Shown piece by piece: positions 11,024 through 22,146 of a DNA stretch of 64,000 nt. Below the pieces are notes generated by a model, which ran no database searches, had not been told where the DNA came from, and saw only the letters and a list, made by a program, of their open reading frames with translations. The DNA is from Mytilus edulis (Eukaryota > Mollusca > Bivalvia > Mytilida > Mytilidae), in the NCBI RefSeq assembly GCF_963676685.1, contig NC_092348.1, positions 23,163,386 to 23,227,385 on the forward strand, read 5' to 3'. A program made the translations under genes and the position numbers. The number at the start of each line of letters is the position of its first letter. Within the stretch, counting starts at the first letter, position 1.

Positions 11024-13339
11024 CTGTAAACATACAAAATACCAATAAAGATATTTCCAGGTAATAATAGTATGTTCTTCATGAAACAAATATTTGATAG
11101 TGCACTTGCATATGGCATCCAATAAATGTAGCCACTATGTAGTACATTAAGACATGTATGTTGGAATGCATTGCGTGAACCCAAATATTTCAGTATTAAA
11201 AAAATGCAATCTTAAAATCGGTAAATAGTTTTGTTTTTGTTTTTGATTTAATTGAAACGTCAGTAATGTAGTGGTTATTTTCTATTTCTGAAGCTAGAGC
11301 GTGATAACTGTTTTTTTCTGTTAAAACGCAGTCATTCATTCATACAGAAAAAGATATATGTAGCTTTTCTGAAACTAATGAAAGAAAAACAACTCTTACT
11401 ACAATTTTTATATCCATTGCGAACATTGTTATGTTGATACTTTTTTATCACAATTAAAGCGCAACTACTCTTTCTTCAATATTTTACCGTTTAACATTAC
11501 ATTTCTATTACGGGATATAACACTTTCGATAATATAGGTCGAATAACCATTATTAACCTCTTGGGGTAACTCGAAGCATCAGACAAAACCTTTAAAAACA
11601 TGCAATACCTTGTTTTAAATACTAGAAAGTATTGATATGCATATGCAAGTTGTACAGATTTTATTTTTAAGGAGATTACTTTTCATTTTATAACGTTAGC
11701 TTTGAATAAACACAGTGTCTTAACTATATTTACTAGACTATAATAATGTCAACCTTTCTTTTGGCATTTATTTCATCCTTTCTTTTATATGTTGTAAAAT
11801 TAATGTGATAAAAAGATGTTCACTTACTTCCGAATTTCTCCTTCAAGCCTTTCTTGTGTTTCTTCAGTCTGTTTTTATGTTCCCTGTGTTCAGCAAACTT
11901 TGCTTTTCGTTCAAACTTCTTTGCTTTCCATGCTTTGATTTGTTCCAAATGTTCACATGGGATAGACTTTGTTTGAGTAGGAACACAGTCTGAAGGTGAC
12001 CCCTGTTTCAGGTTCAATGTCATAGATACAGTGTTTGATGTTAAATCACAATCTCCCCAATCTCCACGCTCGTATCGGCATCCTACAAAATAAATTTAAG
12101 AAAATAAGGAGATGTGGTATAATTTCCAAGGAAACAACTTTCCACCAAAGTTCAAATGAAGTGGGTGTAAGCAATTATAGGCAACCGTACGGTCTTCAAC
12201 AATGAAAAAAACATATTATATGGTCGGTTAAAAAAAGTCCCGAGATGAAAAATATGCAACTCCTCAATTCAGAAAAAAACTAACGGCATAATTTATTACA
12301 AAAATTCTGCAAGATAAAGTCTTATATTGATACATATTTACGGTAACAATGTTTCTTTTATAGATGCGCATTTCGACAATAAAGGTCTCTTCAGTGATGC
12401 TCGGGCCAAAATATTTGAAAATCAAAAGCTTATTAAAAAGATGTATTAGATCTTTGCATGAGGGAGCATTTAATTTAGAGAAATGTCTAAACGGTCATTC
12501 TGGAATGTATGCTTTTAAATTCGCCCTTGGCAAATACCACCATTTATTTTAGTCATTGCTCAATGAATATCTAAAAATAAGGTGTTGTAATATTGATAAT
12601 GATACAACTCTCCGTCAAAAATCAAATGATATGTAAGTTAATCCTTATAAGTTACCATACGGCCTTCAACAATGAACAAAATAGATACCATATAGACGGG
12701 TTTAAAAGACACCGGATATGAAAAAAATACGAAACAAGAAAGAGGAAATAATATCAAATGTACTGTTTCAACCAATGTATATATGTATTATTGTCATTTT
12801 GTTAAGTTTCTTTTGTTACCTTTTCTGACATTAGACTCGGATTTCTCTTAAACTGAGTTTTACTATACGTATTGTTGAGCGTTTATTTTTTCTACATTGG
12901 CTAGAGGTATAGGGGTAGGGTTGAGATCTAAAAAAAAACATGTTTAACCCCGTCGCATGTTTGCGCCTCTCCAAGTCAGAAGCCTCTGGCCTTTGTTAGT
13001 CTTGTATGATTCTTAATTTTAGTTTCTTGTGTATAATTCGGAGTTTAGTATGACATCCATTATCACTAGCCAGCTGAAGGACTCCTCCGGGTTCGGGTGC
13101 GGAAATTTCTCGACCAATTGTTGGCCTTCGGCTGCTGTCTGCTCTATGGTCGATTTGTTGTCTCTTTGACACATTCCCCATTTCCATTCTCAATTTTTTG
13201 AAAGCATGACATCTCCAAATTAATGTAGAGTGTGTGATAATTGGTTTACTTACTCATCTTGTCTTTGCCCCTCCTATGTCTTTTAGCGGAGGCAAGCGCT
13301 AGGAAGACCAAACATAACACAGCAATCTGTAGCTTCATC
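10758..13339 (-). CDS. midkine/pleiotrophin-like secreted heparin-binding growth factor
   Basis: Three coding exons (13339-13254, 12082-11828, 11023-10758) join in phase 1 each time into 201 codons plus TAA. Exon 1 starts at 13338 and encodes a signal peptide (MKLQIAVLCLVFLALASA) followed by basic RHRRGK. Exons 2 and 3 each encode one PTN/MK-type module: Cys-Arg-(Tyr/Phe), a Cys about ten residues on, a TL.LK or TFTV.GG strand, then two further cysteines, and a very basic Lys/Arg tail. Family knowledge: these bind heparin or heparan sulfate and signal in development and repair; insect homologues are Miple1/2. An acceptor immediately before the ATG (ACTTGCAG|G) shows that at least one 5'-UTR exon lies upstream. 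A minus-strand AATAAA at 10418-10413 could end the transcript. Confidence 0.85.
11828..12082 (-). CDS. midkine-like exon 2 (first PTN/MK module)
   Basis: Acceptor TTTTGTAG|GATGC, donor A|GTAAGT; phase 1 in and out, 255 nt. It encodes CRYERGDWGDCD, LNLKQGSPSDC and SIPCEH, the four-cysteine PTN/MK core with the expected Trp, followed by about 35 residues that are half Lys/Arg. Confidence 0.88.
12110..12260 (+). repeat. repeat R1 in midkine-like intron 1
   Basis: GAGATGTGGTATAATTTCCA, CAACTTTCCACCAAAG and CCGTACGGTCTTCAACAATG. Confidence 0.8.
12350..12550 (+). repeat. repeat R6
   Basis: GATGCGCATTTCGACAATAA, GTCTCTTCAGTGATGCTCGG and GCCAAAATATTTGAAAATC. Related decayed copies are at 285-360, 50585-50780, 50935-51130 and 51255-51330. 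Confidence 0.72.
12575..12745 (+). repeat. repeat R1, second copy in midkine-like intron 1
   Basis: ACAACTCTCCGTCAAAAATC, CCATACGGCCTTCAACAATG and ATATAGACGGG. Confidence 0.75.
12780..13205 (+). mobile_element. PLE-2 3' tail copy
   Basis: Shares with 30830-31270 the runs GGTTGAGATCT, GCCTCTGGCCTTTGTTAGTC, GCTGAAGGACTCCTCCGGGT and TTGTCTCTTTGACACATTCC. It sits in intron 1 of the midkine-like gene; the minus ORF here is a shadow. Confidence 0.85.
13254..13339 (-). CDS. midkine-like exon 1 (signal peptide)
   Basis: Bounded by the acceptor ACTTGCAG|G just upstream of the ATG at 13338 and the donor A|GTAAGT at 13253. It carries 28 codons plus one base: a hydrophobic leader ending ALASA and the basic start of the mature chain, KRHRRGKDKM. 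Confidence 0.85.
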
Positions 13340-13514
13340 CTGCAAGTAATAAAACCAGCTTATTAATCAAATTAAAAATTACGTAAACACTAAGTGCTGT
13401 CTTTTTAAAAGGTAAAATGTGTAATTAATATTAACATGATCTGGCCATGGGTTTTTTCGTTTTATCTAAAATTGTTTTAAATTTGTTCTTTCTGTGCCTT
13501 TAAAAGGCTGACTA

Positions 13515-13625
13515 TGCGGTGTGGGGTTTTTTCATTGTTGAAGGCCGCACGGTGACCTATAGTTGTAATTGTCATTATGTCTTTGGTGGAGAGTTGTCTT
13601 ATAGGTTATTATACAACGTCTTCTT
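13515..13625 (-). repeat. repeat R1, reversed
   Basis: CATTGTTGAAGGCCGCACGG, GACCTATAGTTG and GGTGGAGAGTTGTCTTAT. It lies just upstream of midkine-like exon 1. Confidence 0.82.
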
Positions 13626-14023
13626 ACTTTTATATACATGTAGAACGCCAAAAAGGTTCACATGATGGCTTTCAGCTAATATACTTCGATACCAATGCAC
13701 CGAAAACACGATATATTTTTTTTTTATTATAGTCTAGCAATTATTTATGATCCATGACGTTGCATCTTAATGTGCAAATATTTAACAAAATAATCCTTCA
13801 TAATTATCTAACTTTAACTAATTCATCGAAAGGACATCATTATAGGTTAGAAAGGTGTATACTCGTTTACTTTGGTGGAAAAGTTTTTATGGTTTTTATA
13901 TTACTGCATTAGAGTAATTTGATTGTATCAACTTAACAACCAAACAGATTTTGAATTGTGTTGTCCCTTGAAAGATTATAGCTTCATAGATTTTATATAC
14001 GTCAAGATCTTTTTCTTCAAAAC

Positions 14024-14356
14024 TTACGGAAGCCCTGGAGTGCCATGCAAAAAAAATATTTCAACTTGTGCGCACAAGTTACCAACTTGCGCGCACAAGT
14101 TACTATCTTGCGCGCACAAGTTACACAACTTGTGCGCACGAGTTATACAACTTGTGCGCACGAGTTATACAACTTGTGCGCACGAGTTATTAATTTGTGC
14201 GCACGAGTTGTACAACTTGTGCGCACAAGTTAATAACTCGTGCGCACAAGTTGTATAACTCGTGCGCACAAGTTGTGTAACTTGTGCGCGCAAGATAGTA
14301 ACTTGTGCGCGCAAGTTGAAATATTTTTTTTGCATGGCACTCCAGGGCTTCCGTAA
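14024..14356. mobile_element. foldback element FB1 with self-complementary tandem units
   Basis: 333 bp whose ends are near-perfect inverted arms (TTACGGAAGCCCTGGAGTGC at the left, its complement at the right, about 45 bp each). The centre (14063-14318) is twelve tandem units of 21-22 bp, each built round TTGTGCGCACAA or a one-base variant, so every unit is itself a palindrome. No gene. The open frames here come from the repeat. Confidence 0.88.
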
Positions 14357-16966
14357 AACTAAATCATTAAAAATCCAACGTTTATGTTATGTTGCTTGTT
14401 TTGCAGTGTACTATATTATTTATTTATTTCAGATCGTATGCTTTATTACTAGCAGTTAAACATTTGTAAATATTCAAGGTTGATACATATTTCAAACAAG
14501 GTAGAGGGATGAAATGACCGTGATAGCAACAGGTCAGATGTTCTGTAGTAAACAACATAATTTAAATATGAATATGGTCAGGGTCATTTATTTGTAGTGG
14601 ATTGAATGGTAACTGGTAGTGACCATTAAATTACTATTGTTGTCATAGTCATAAAATGTACTGCTCTTTGTATAGGCTTCATTGTTAAATATATGTTTAT
14701 TGAAGATACTGAATGGAAAACTTTATTATTCATTGATAAAAAATTCTAGCAAGAAATGTCAGAACTCGTCAAATGATAAGAAAAGAGACAAGATAGAGAA
14801 GATTCAAGTATAAAATTCGTATCATTGAAAATTTTTAACACCCAAACGGACTATAAAAACAAGGTGCATGGTACACAGCCAAAGATCCAATTGTGTGATA
14901 GTTCTACTTTTCAATGAGTGTGTAGATATATATATATAAAAGTCGACTGAAAATTAAAATAATGAAAAATATGTATACTTAAGTTGATCTATCTAATGGA
15001 AAACTTTATTATTGATTGATAATATATATAATAAATTCCTGCAAGATATGTCAGGGTTGGCATAACTATAGTAGAAAATGGTAGAAAAATTCAAATACCC
15101 AATAGATAATTTGGAGAATTTAATAAGATTGAGAATGTAAATAAGAAATGTAACATGTCAGTTAACTGCTAGTAGTCTGTTGTTATGTATGTACTATTGT
15201 CATTTTGTTTATTTTCTTTGGTTATATCTTCTGACATCAGACTCGGACTTCTCTTGAACTGAATTTTAAATGTGCGTATTGTTATGCGTTTACTTTTCTA
15301 CATTGGCTAAAGGTAAAGGGGGAGGGTTGAGATCTCATAAACATGCATGCACCCCGCCGCATTTTTGCGCCTGTCCCAAGTCAGGAGCCTCTGGCCTTTG
15401 TTAGTCTTGCATTATTTTAATTTTAGTTTCTTGTGTACATTTTGGAAATTAGTATGGCGTTCATTATCACTGAACTAGTATATATTTGTTTAGGGGCCAG
15501 CTGAAGGACGCCTCCGGGTGCGGGAATTTCTCGCTAAATTGAAGACCTGTTGGTGACCTTCTGCTGTTGTTTTTTCTATGGTCGGGTAGTTGTCTCTTTG
15601 ACACATTCCCCATTTCAATTTTCAATTTTAACAAAGAGACAATAACCCGACCAAAGAGCAGATAATAGCTTCAAGGCCATCAATATTTGTTTATGGAACC
15701 CAAACGGACAATAACAAGTTCCATATGCACACGAACAAAGGTCACACTATTCTATTGTGAAAGCTTGACCTTTCAAGGAGTGTGTATTTAATATATTAAA
15801 TAAGTCAACAAATTGTAAAAAAATAAAACAAATACAAAGACTCTAATCTTCTTATTAACTTAAATTAATCTTGTACCATTGTTTTGCACTTATTTTTAAA
15901 CATTGTTAAACGATTTTCGATTATATAATTTTCCCTTATCATAAATTAGTCAGGTGACTAAGAATAAACCTGATTATTTTCAGAATATGATGTAATATAT
16001 TTGTTTATCTGTCAAGATTTAGGGCCAGTCACTGCCGGTATTTGAAAGTTTAATCGGAAATATTTATATTGATAAATATGAACAACTGTTTACACATGGT
16101 CAAAGAAAGTTCTAAATAATCACCTGTGTACAAACATGTATCCTTGTGCAGGTTTTAAACTTGTAGGACTTCTCTTAATATATATAGATTCAATAGACTG
16201 AAAGGATTTCCGTCTGCATATATACAGCAGTGGTGATCGTTTATAAACTATTATTATGTCATACTTGTATGCAATATGGCAATAAAGAGACTAATTTAGG
16301 CGAAACAATAGAGCTTATCAAGACATATAGTATATTTGATATTTGCTGTACTTTAAGAGCATTTGCCTTTCTGAATTTGTCTTTATTTTGATTTCTTGAT
16401 TTAGCACTTAACATTTACAAAGTTTTTTTGTAGATAAACTGATAAAAATATGGAGCAGGGAGGTTATACGAGATACTCATAATATGTAACCTCCTTGTAC
16501 AGAGGAACTTAACTTTTAAGTGTTAAAAATACAGAGCGAGGGACTTACAATTAACTAGCTTATAAAAATAGCTGTTAAAAATACAGCTAGAGGGATTGCC
16601 TTGACCCTCATGTCATCATAATTGTGTTAAGTTCATAAACAAGTCTAACGATAATATGTTATAAAACGCTGAAATAGGTAAATAATTCCAAATGCTATAT
16701 ATATAGTACATGACAAGGTTTCAAGAAATTTTGATTAAATATATGATAAGGTTGATGATTATACATAGAATACGTATCTGAAATGTTTAAGTATTTATTA
16801 TAATAATTATAGATGCTATTTAAAATAAATGTATCAGATGTTTTACTAATCTATCATGTTTACTTTCCATGAAATAGCGACTGTTTATATTTGTTAAAAT
16901 ATGATATGAATGAGTATGATTTTTTTTTGTTTTGTAATATTCAAAATATAAGAACAGGGAGAGGAA

Positions 16967-16969
<3 letters not shown>
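14357..16969. other. no gene seen besides the PLE-2 tail
   Basis: AT-rich DNA holding the PLE-2 tail (15165-15645), a short imperfect hairpin near 16460 (GGAGGTTATACGAG/TATGTAACCTCC) and repeated words TTAAAAATACAG(A/C). No coding signal. Confidence 0.45.
15165..15645 (+). mobile_element. PLE-2 3' tail copy
   Basis: The full tail, from CATGTCAGTTAACTGCTAGT to the CCCCATTTCAATTTTCAATT end. A reversed scrap of the same terminus follows at 15630-15665. Confidence 0.87.
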
Positions 16970-16998
<29 letters not shown>

Positions 16999-16999
16999 C
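16970..16999. repeat. poly(C) tract of 30
   Basis: An unbroken run of 30 C on the + strand (G on the minus strand), followed by TTTAGTAATTAATG. Length is liable to assembly or sequencing error. Confidence 0.95.
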
Positions 17000-17319
17000 T
17001 TTAGTAATTAATGTACAAATCAAATTACAACCAGTTTAAACGGACTTTATTTCGACTCGACAAGGAAAATTTTTTGTAAGATAGGTTAGATCAAATATAA
17101 AATCTCTTTCCTTCTACTTACCTTGAAGTTGACTATGAATGTACATATACCTAATTGCTACTTCAAATTTTAATGCTGTATCGTAACTCAACTTTCTTAA
17201 AGAAATGAAAATTAGAATTTAATACAAAGATAACATTGATAAAAAATATTTGTAAGAATTTGTATATATATATATGAATAAATAAATTCAACACCACCCT
17301 GTAAGATAAAAAAAAAACT

Positions 17320-17544
17320 TACCCGTCGCTTCGTCTGTAATATCGGGTTAGTACCGTACCCTTTGACTTCTATCGAGGTTTTAACTACTATGACGTGATC
17401 CGTGGTGTTTATTTTCGTCAAAAGCGCATGATTCAAACCAAACAAAAGGTATTTACCTGGGTATTCATATACTGTTGATCGAAAGATTAATTGGCCAAGA
17501 GATTTTCTTTTAAAGGAATACGAGTCAGAGATATCCATTTGCAT
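17320..17544 (-). other. possible upstream (5') exon, minus strand
   Basis: An open stretch ends in a strong donor (GACGG|GTAAGT) near 17325, with a second donor-like site (CCCAG|GTAAAT) near 17457. It is 4 kb upstream of the midkine-like coding exon, which needs a 5'-UTR exon. The frame encodes GYGTNPILQTKRR before the donor, but coding status is unclear. It could equally be part of a repeat. Confidence 0.2.
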
Positions 17545-17944
17545 AACACGAATATTCTCATATACAACACTTTAAATTGCAGTAACTCATGACACAGTTA
17601 CATAGTAAATCGAGGATTAAAAAGTTTCAATTTATTTTTCAGCAACATTACGTTTTCACTTGCAAGTGTCACTTGCTGCATGTAACAAGACATCGGTTGG
17701 TTTCTCTGAACATTTAACTTCAAAGGGGGTTATGATTTTTTGTCGGAGTCAGATTTTTTGATTTTTTTTTGTCGACGCTATTAATCAAATATTTTTTTTA
17801 GATAAAGCGGAATAATGAAAATCTGGATTCAGATTTTTTATTGTGTCATCAGCTTGACCACAATATTTCTATTCATCAAATATGGGATCAGAATAACAAA
17901 ACAAAATGTGCAGAAAAACATACGCAACCCCCATTCTAAAGTTG

Positions 17945-18060
17945 AAATGTCGATCCTTAGGTGGAGCCAGCCTCCGCTCGAAGACCCATCGGTAGCATTG
18001 TTTGCTATTTGGTCAGGTTGTAGTCTCATTGACACATCTCTCGTTTCCATTCTCTATTCT
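17945..18060 (+). mobile_element. degenerate PLE-2 tail end
   Basis: GGAGCCAGCCTCCGCTCGAA, GACCCATCGGT, TTGGTCAGGTTGTAGTCTCA and TCGTTTCCATTCTC are decayed versions of the last 110 bases of the PLE-2 tail. It makes up part of the 151-codon ORF at 17815-18270. Confidence 0.65.
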
Positions 18061-18319
18061 ATACCATCATTTTTTTACACAAGCGGAGACAGAAAAACGT
18101 CTCCTGTAATTTCCGTTGAACCATTAACCATTACGGGAATTGTACACCACGATATCCAGCTTGAATGTGAGGATGTGATATTAGATGAATATTCTTTTAC
18201 TTTACCTTCACATAATTTAATAAACCACTTCTCTGATATTTCTTCGTCAGTTTGCATGGAATCAAAATAGCAGATATGGTTTTACATTTGTCATTTCGGG
18301 TCTTTTTATAGCTGATTAA

Positions 18320-18445
18320 TTAAGTGATATGGGCTTTGCTCATTGTTGAGGTCCGTACGATGACCAATAATTGTTAATTTCTGTGTCATTTGGTCACTCA
18401 TGAAGAGTTGTCTCATTGCCAATCCTACAAAATCTTCTTTTTTAT
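18320..18445 (-). repeat. repeat R1, reversed
   Basis: GCTCATTGTTGAGGTCCGTA, GACCAATAATTG and GAAGAGTTGTCTCATTGCCA. Confidence 0.82.
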
Positions 18446-19705
18446 ATTGTCCGGTTATTTTGAATTTCGGCAGTAGTTTGATACAATTAACAAGCCACTA
18501 TATCTATCTAAATATGTTAGGTCAACAAAATGAACATCTTGTCTGTGAATTATAAATTTTTCTCTTAAAAATATGATATTAGACCGCAATGAGACTACAT
18601 GTACCTTCGATTGTTATGTAACTAAAACTAAAAATTGAGAAACGATATATTTTATTCTTGCATCTATCAGTAGCAAGGACTATACGGTTGTTATCATATG
18701 CTTGCTTTTTTTAAAGGTTTACGGCAATGGTTTAAATTTGTAAATCCCTTAGCTGCCTTTTATTTTCTTCGTGAAGATAAAAATCAAATATAGCAGTTGC
18801 AAGTTTGTTACTATGTGTTTTACTTTTACTACCTTTTGCAAAAAAGGGGGATACTGTTACAAGATTGAGACTTTAAAAATTCCATAGATATCTATTCATT
18901 TTTAAATTTAATTGGAACTGTCAACGTATATTTGTTCCGACTAACAGAAGTTCCAATGAAAACTTTGTTATAAACATTGTCATATTATCTATTCATCTTG
19001 GAACAAATATTCCATACCATTTATTTCGTTAGGAACATATACTGTAATATTTATTCCTGTGAAATAATATTCCAGGATTTTTTTTTTTCTTTTGGATCTT
19101 ATATTATGAAGGAACTACTGATACATGGTTTATTTTGGAGTGAGTCTGTGTGTATGTTAGAGAATTGCAATCTATTTGTGAATGTTTTCTAAGTTATTTA
19201 AGTGTTGTCCATGGCCACCATGTCGGACATTAAACATAACGATTTATCAACAATGTTAATAAAAGGTAATGGAGTGAATAAATTGACCGTAACAGCCTCT
19301 GGTGTTCTCTTCCCAATTCTACACAAATAAAAATTAAATGACAGAGTAGTTTATCTTGATCGTTGGGTACAGAAAGGGACGATATAATAGAATAGTATGA
19401 CCCATCTCTTGTATAGAATTGATTTTGTATAACAATGTGTATACCAGTGTATTATTATAGGCCCAATTTGAATCTTTTTAACGATTGACAAAGCAATCTT
19501 ACGAAAAATATCAGAGTTTGTATTATTGTATTAATTCAAAGAAAAAGAAAAGATACAGAATTACCTACTATATACAGTATCACTTATATGATTTTTTTTT
19601 TTGATTTTTTTTTCTTACATGAAACTCGAATTTGTAATATATGTCATGTGAGGGTTTGTCAAAATCAAACAGACGTATAGCAAGCCAATGAACTATCAAT
19701 GATTG
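18446..19705. other. no gene seen
   Basis: AT-rich DNA upstream of FB2 with no repeat shared with the rest of the window that I could see. Confidence 0.4.
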
Positions 19706-20837
19706 ATTGTGGCACCGTTAAAGTCCAAAATTCCTCTAAAGTCCACAACACCGCTAAAGTCCACAACAAATCTCCGCTAAAGTCCACAACGCCGCTAAAG
19801 TCCACAAACTTTCCGCTAAAGTCCACAAAATGACCTCCTCTAAAGTCCACAAAATGACCTCCTCTAAAGTCCACAAGAAAACGCCGTTAAAGTCCAAAAT
19901 AACAAGTTCCGCCAAAGTCCACAAAAAAAGCACCGTTAAAGTCCACACATATTTTTTTATTATTAAAAACATCAAATCGATTAGGTGTTTTTTTTATCTT
20001 GTTAGAATAATACAAACCATGGGCCTTTCTTCTCGGTAGTTATTTGTTTATCAGTTTGATAAATGAAAATAATTTTGATCTTTGTATTATGATGATGGTG
20101 GACAATTTGGACATCATTTCCTAAAAAGTTCGTAAATTCGTTGGTTATTTTATTTATAAAACTTGTTACATTATAACTGCATTCTTCAAGTTCTGGGTTT
20201 TTTTTTCTTATTCTTTGCAAATAATCACTTTTTGACGTAACTAATGTACAAAGCAAACATGCCTCCTAATCTGAAACATTTGAACGGCATTCATTCGGAC
20301 AATCTTGATTATATTATTAAACAAAAAAACACTAAGTTTATGAATCCTCAAAGGGGTCCTGTCACAAAACTTTTATATGACGTTTTACGACGTTATTAAT
20401 TCGGTGTTGGTCACAGAAAACAACGAAAAATGATGTGTTATGATTTTCAGAACTGAAAAATGAACTCACACCACATCTTCCTATATCTATGATAAATTCT
20501 AAATGAAAAAGAAAATATTCTATACTTTAAATTACATTTGTATCGATTAGTATCGGATATCGATGCGTTAAATGGGTGTCTACCAAAATGTCATGATACA
20601 ACCTGATTTAGTAAATTTCAATGAGACAGCAACTCAGCAATAAATGTAATACATATTTACACCATTCTTCCGGAAACCAAAGTGGAAATTTTCTTGTGGA
20701 CTTTAGCGGAGGTCTTTTTGTGGACTTTAGCGTAGTTGTGGACTTTAGCGGCGTTCTGGACTTTAGCGGAGATTTGTTGTGAACTTTAGCGGTGTTGTGG
20801 ACTTTAGAGGAATTTTGGACTTTAACGGTGCCACAAT
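19706..20837. mobile_element. foldback element FB2, arms of TAAAGTCCACAA units
   Basis: 1132 bp. The left arm (19706-19948) holds about ten copies of CTAAAGTCCACAA with short spacers; the right arm (20690-20837) holds seven in reverse complement, and spacers match in mirrored order over at least 100 bp from the outer ends (ATTGTGGCACCG). The centre has only an 84-codon minus frame (20256-20002, with no ATG start) of unknown kind. Non-autonomous. Confidence 0.85.
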
Positions 20838-21002
20838 TGATGACTATTTATATTTTTAATTCGTCATATTCTTTTTGTATTCATCAAACGCGCTGAATTC
20901 TAATTTAAGTAAAAAAAATTGGATTGATTCTCATTTCTTATTGTGAAGTTTCCGTTTCTTTGAAGCAATATACCATCGTGATCTGTTTATGGCGTATCGA
21001 TG

Positions 21003-21200
21003 CCCAATATATGAATGAAGGCTTGCGTATTCGGTCACAATTTCCTTGAAAGAGGGTTGCTGCTTAAATGGAAGCTATTGAAACAAAGTGTTTCTTATGG
21101 TAACGGTAAAATATTTAAGTCCACGCCCACCGTATTGTCATGTTTGAAACACTATTACACTATTACTATACGTCGGGTACAAGTTAAGCTAAGGAAGAAA
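21003..21200 (+). mobile_element. degenerate PLE-1 fragment before the LTR element
   Basis: GCTTGCGTATTCGGTCACAA, CTTGAAAGAGGGTTGCTGCT and GGAAGCTATTGAAACAAAG are strongly decayed forms of the PLE-1 thumb region. The open frame here is a by-product. Confidence 0.5.
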
Positions 21201-21340
21201 GATAGTTTGAGTATCCCGTAGAGATCCTTGGTGGGTTATCTTCATGTCAAGTATTCAACCTGCTACGACTTCCCATTTTTACTGACATTAGCGTTCATCA
21301 TGAAAGAATTAAAAAAAAAACGATCATTGCAGTATAGTTG

Positions 21341-21585
21341 TGTGGTGCTGAACACCAATATATAGTACTGAACCAGTCCATGTTTTACATATTCCTCATC
21401 AGGTATCCGTGACGTAGTACACAGAACACACGATTCCGAACTCTTCACCTTACCACAAGTATTTACATATTGCTTATTTCCATTATTACTGTATTTTATG
21501 TATTATTGTTGTATCACCTGAATAAACCCTGGTGAGTTTCATTTATATTGTTTTATATTATTGATTATATGCTCGGATCACAACA
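21341..21585 (+). repeat. 5' LTR
   Basis: 245 bp, TGTGGTGCTGAAC at the start and GGATCACAACA at the end. It holds a TATATAG box-like run near its start and AATAAACC in its second half, as expected for promoter and poly(A) signal. The primer-binding site should begin right after it (TTGGCGTCGTCGAC); the matching tRNA was not determined. Confidence 0.93.
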
Positions 21586-21860
21586 TTGGCGTCGTCGACA
21601 TCTCGAATCTGTTGATTTGAAACTACCGCTCTGCACGGTACGTTTCACACCATTTGCTTTCAATTATTGCAAATTATAGCAAGGCTATATTTTAAATTAA
21701 AACTTCCATCAATTTTGGGAAGTTTTAGTACTTTTTCAGGCAGTACTACACATCATATTCACTGTTTGAAATTTATGCTTGTCTAGTTTCTCGTTTTAGT
21801 GAGTCGCCATTTTGAATAGCCATTGGAAGTTGGACTTCTGCGCATGCTCTGACAGAACTT

Positions 21861-22064
21861 CAGTACAGGCATCGTGGTTTACTACAAACACCGTTTCGTG
21901 CACAACTACAGTACTGACATCGTGATTTACTACAAACACCGTTTCGTGCACAACTACAGTACAGGCATCGTGGTTGGTAACAAACTCCGTTTCGTGCACA
22001 AATACAGTACAGGCATCGTGGTTGATGACAAGCACCGTTTCGTGCACAAATAAAGTACAGGCAT
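21861..22064 (+). repeat. 48-bp tandem repeat in the LTR-element leader
   Basis: Four full units and part of a fifth begin at 21861, 21909, 21957, 22005 and 22053, exactly 48 bases apart. Each contains CAGTACAGGCATCGTGGTT and CCGTTTCGTGCACAA with small changes. It sits in the untranslated leader just before gag. Its period is a multiple of three, which explains the open minus-strand frames here. Confidence 0.88.
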
Positions 22065-22146
22065 AGACAAAATACTCACGAAACAGTTTACTAGTAGTTT
22101 GAAATAACAACCATAACAAACCACACAATTTAACCAAATTTTTAGA

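Noticed and set aside
13923..14459. Several + ORFs with repeated CAHEL / LVRTSYTT units
   Set aside because: Translations of the FB1 palindromic array, not protein.
17815..18270. 151-codon + ORF starting with a hydrophobic helix (MKIWIQIFYCVISLTTIFLF)
   Set aside because: Its middle is a decayed PLE-2 tail (17945-18060), there is no splice or family support, and the remaining parts are low in information. Probably chance.
19665..20039. ORFs rich in DFRGGHFVDF, WTLEEV or TSSKVHK
   Set aside because: Frame shadows of the FB2 arm units in three frames.
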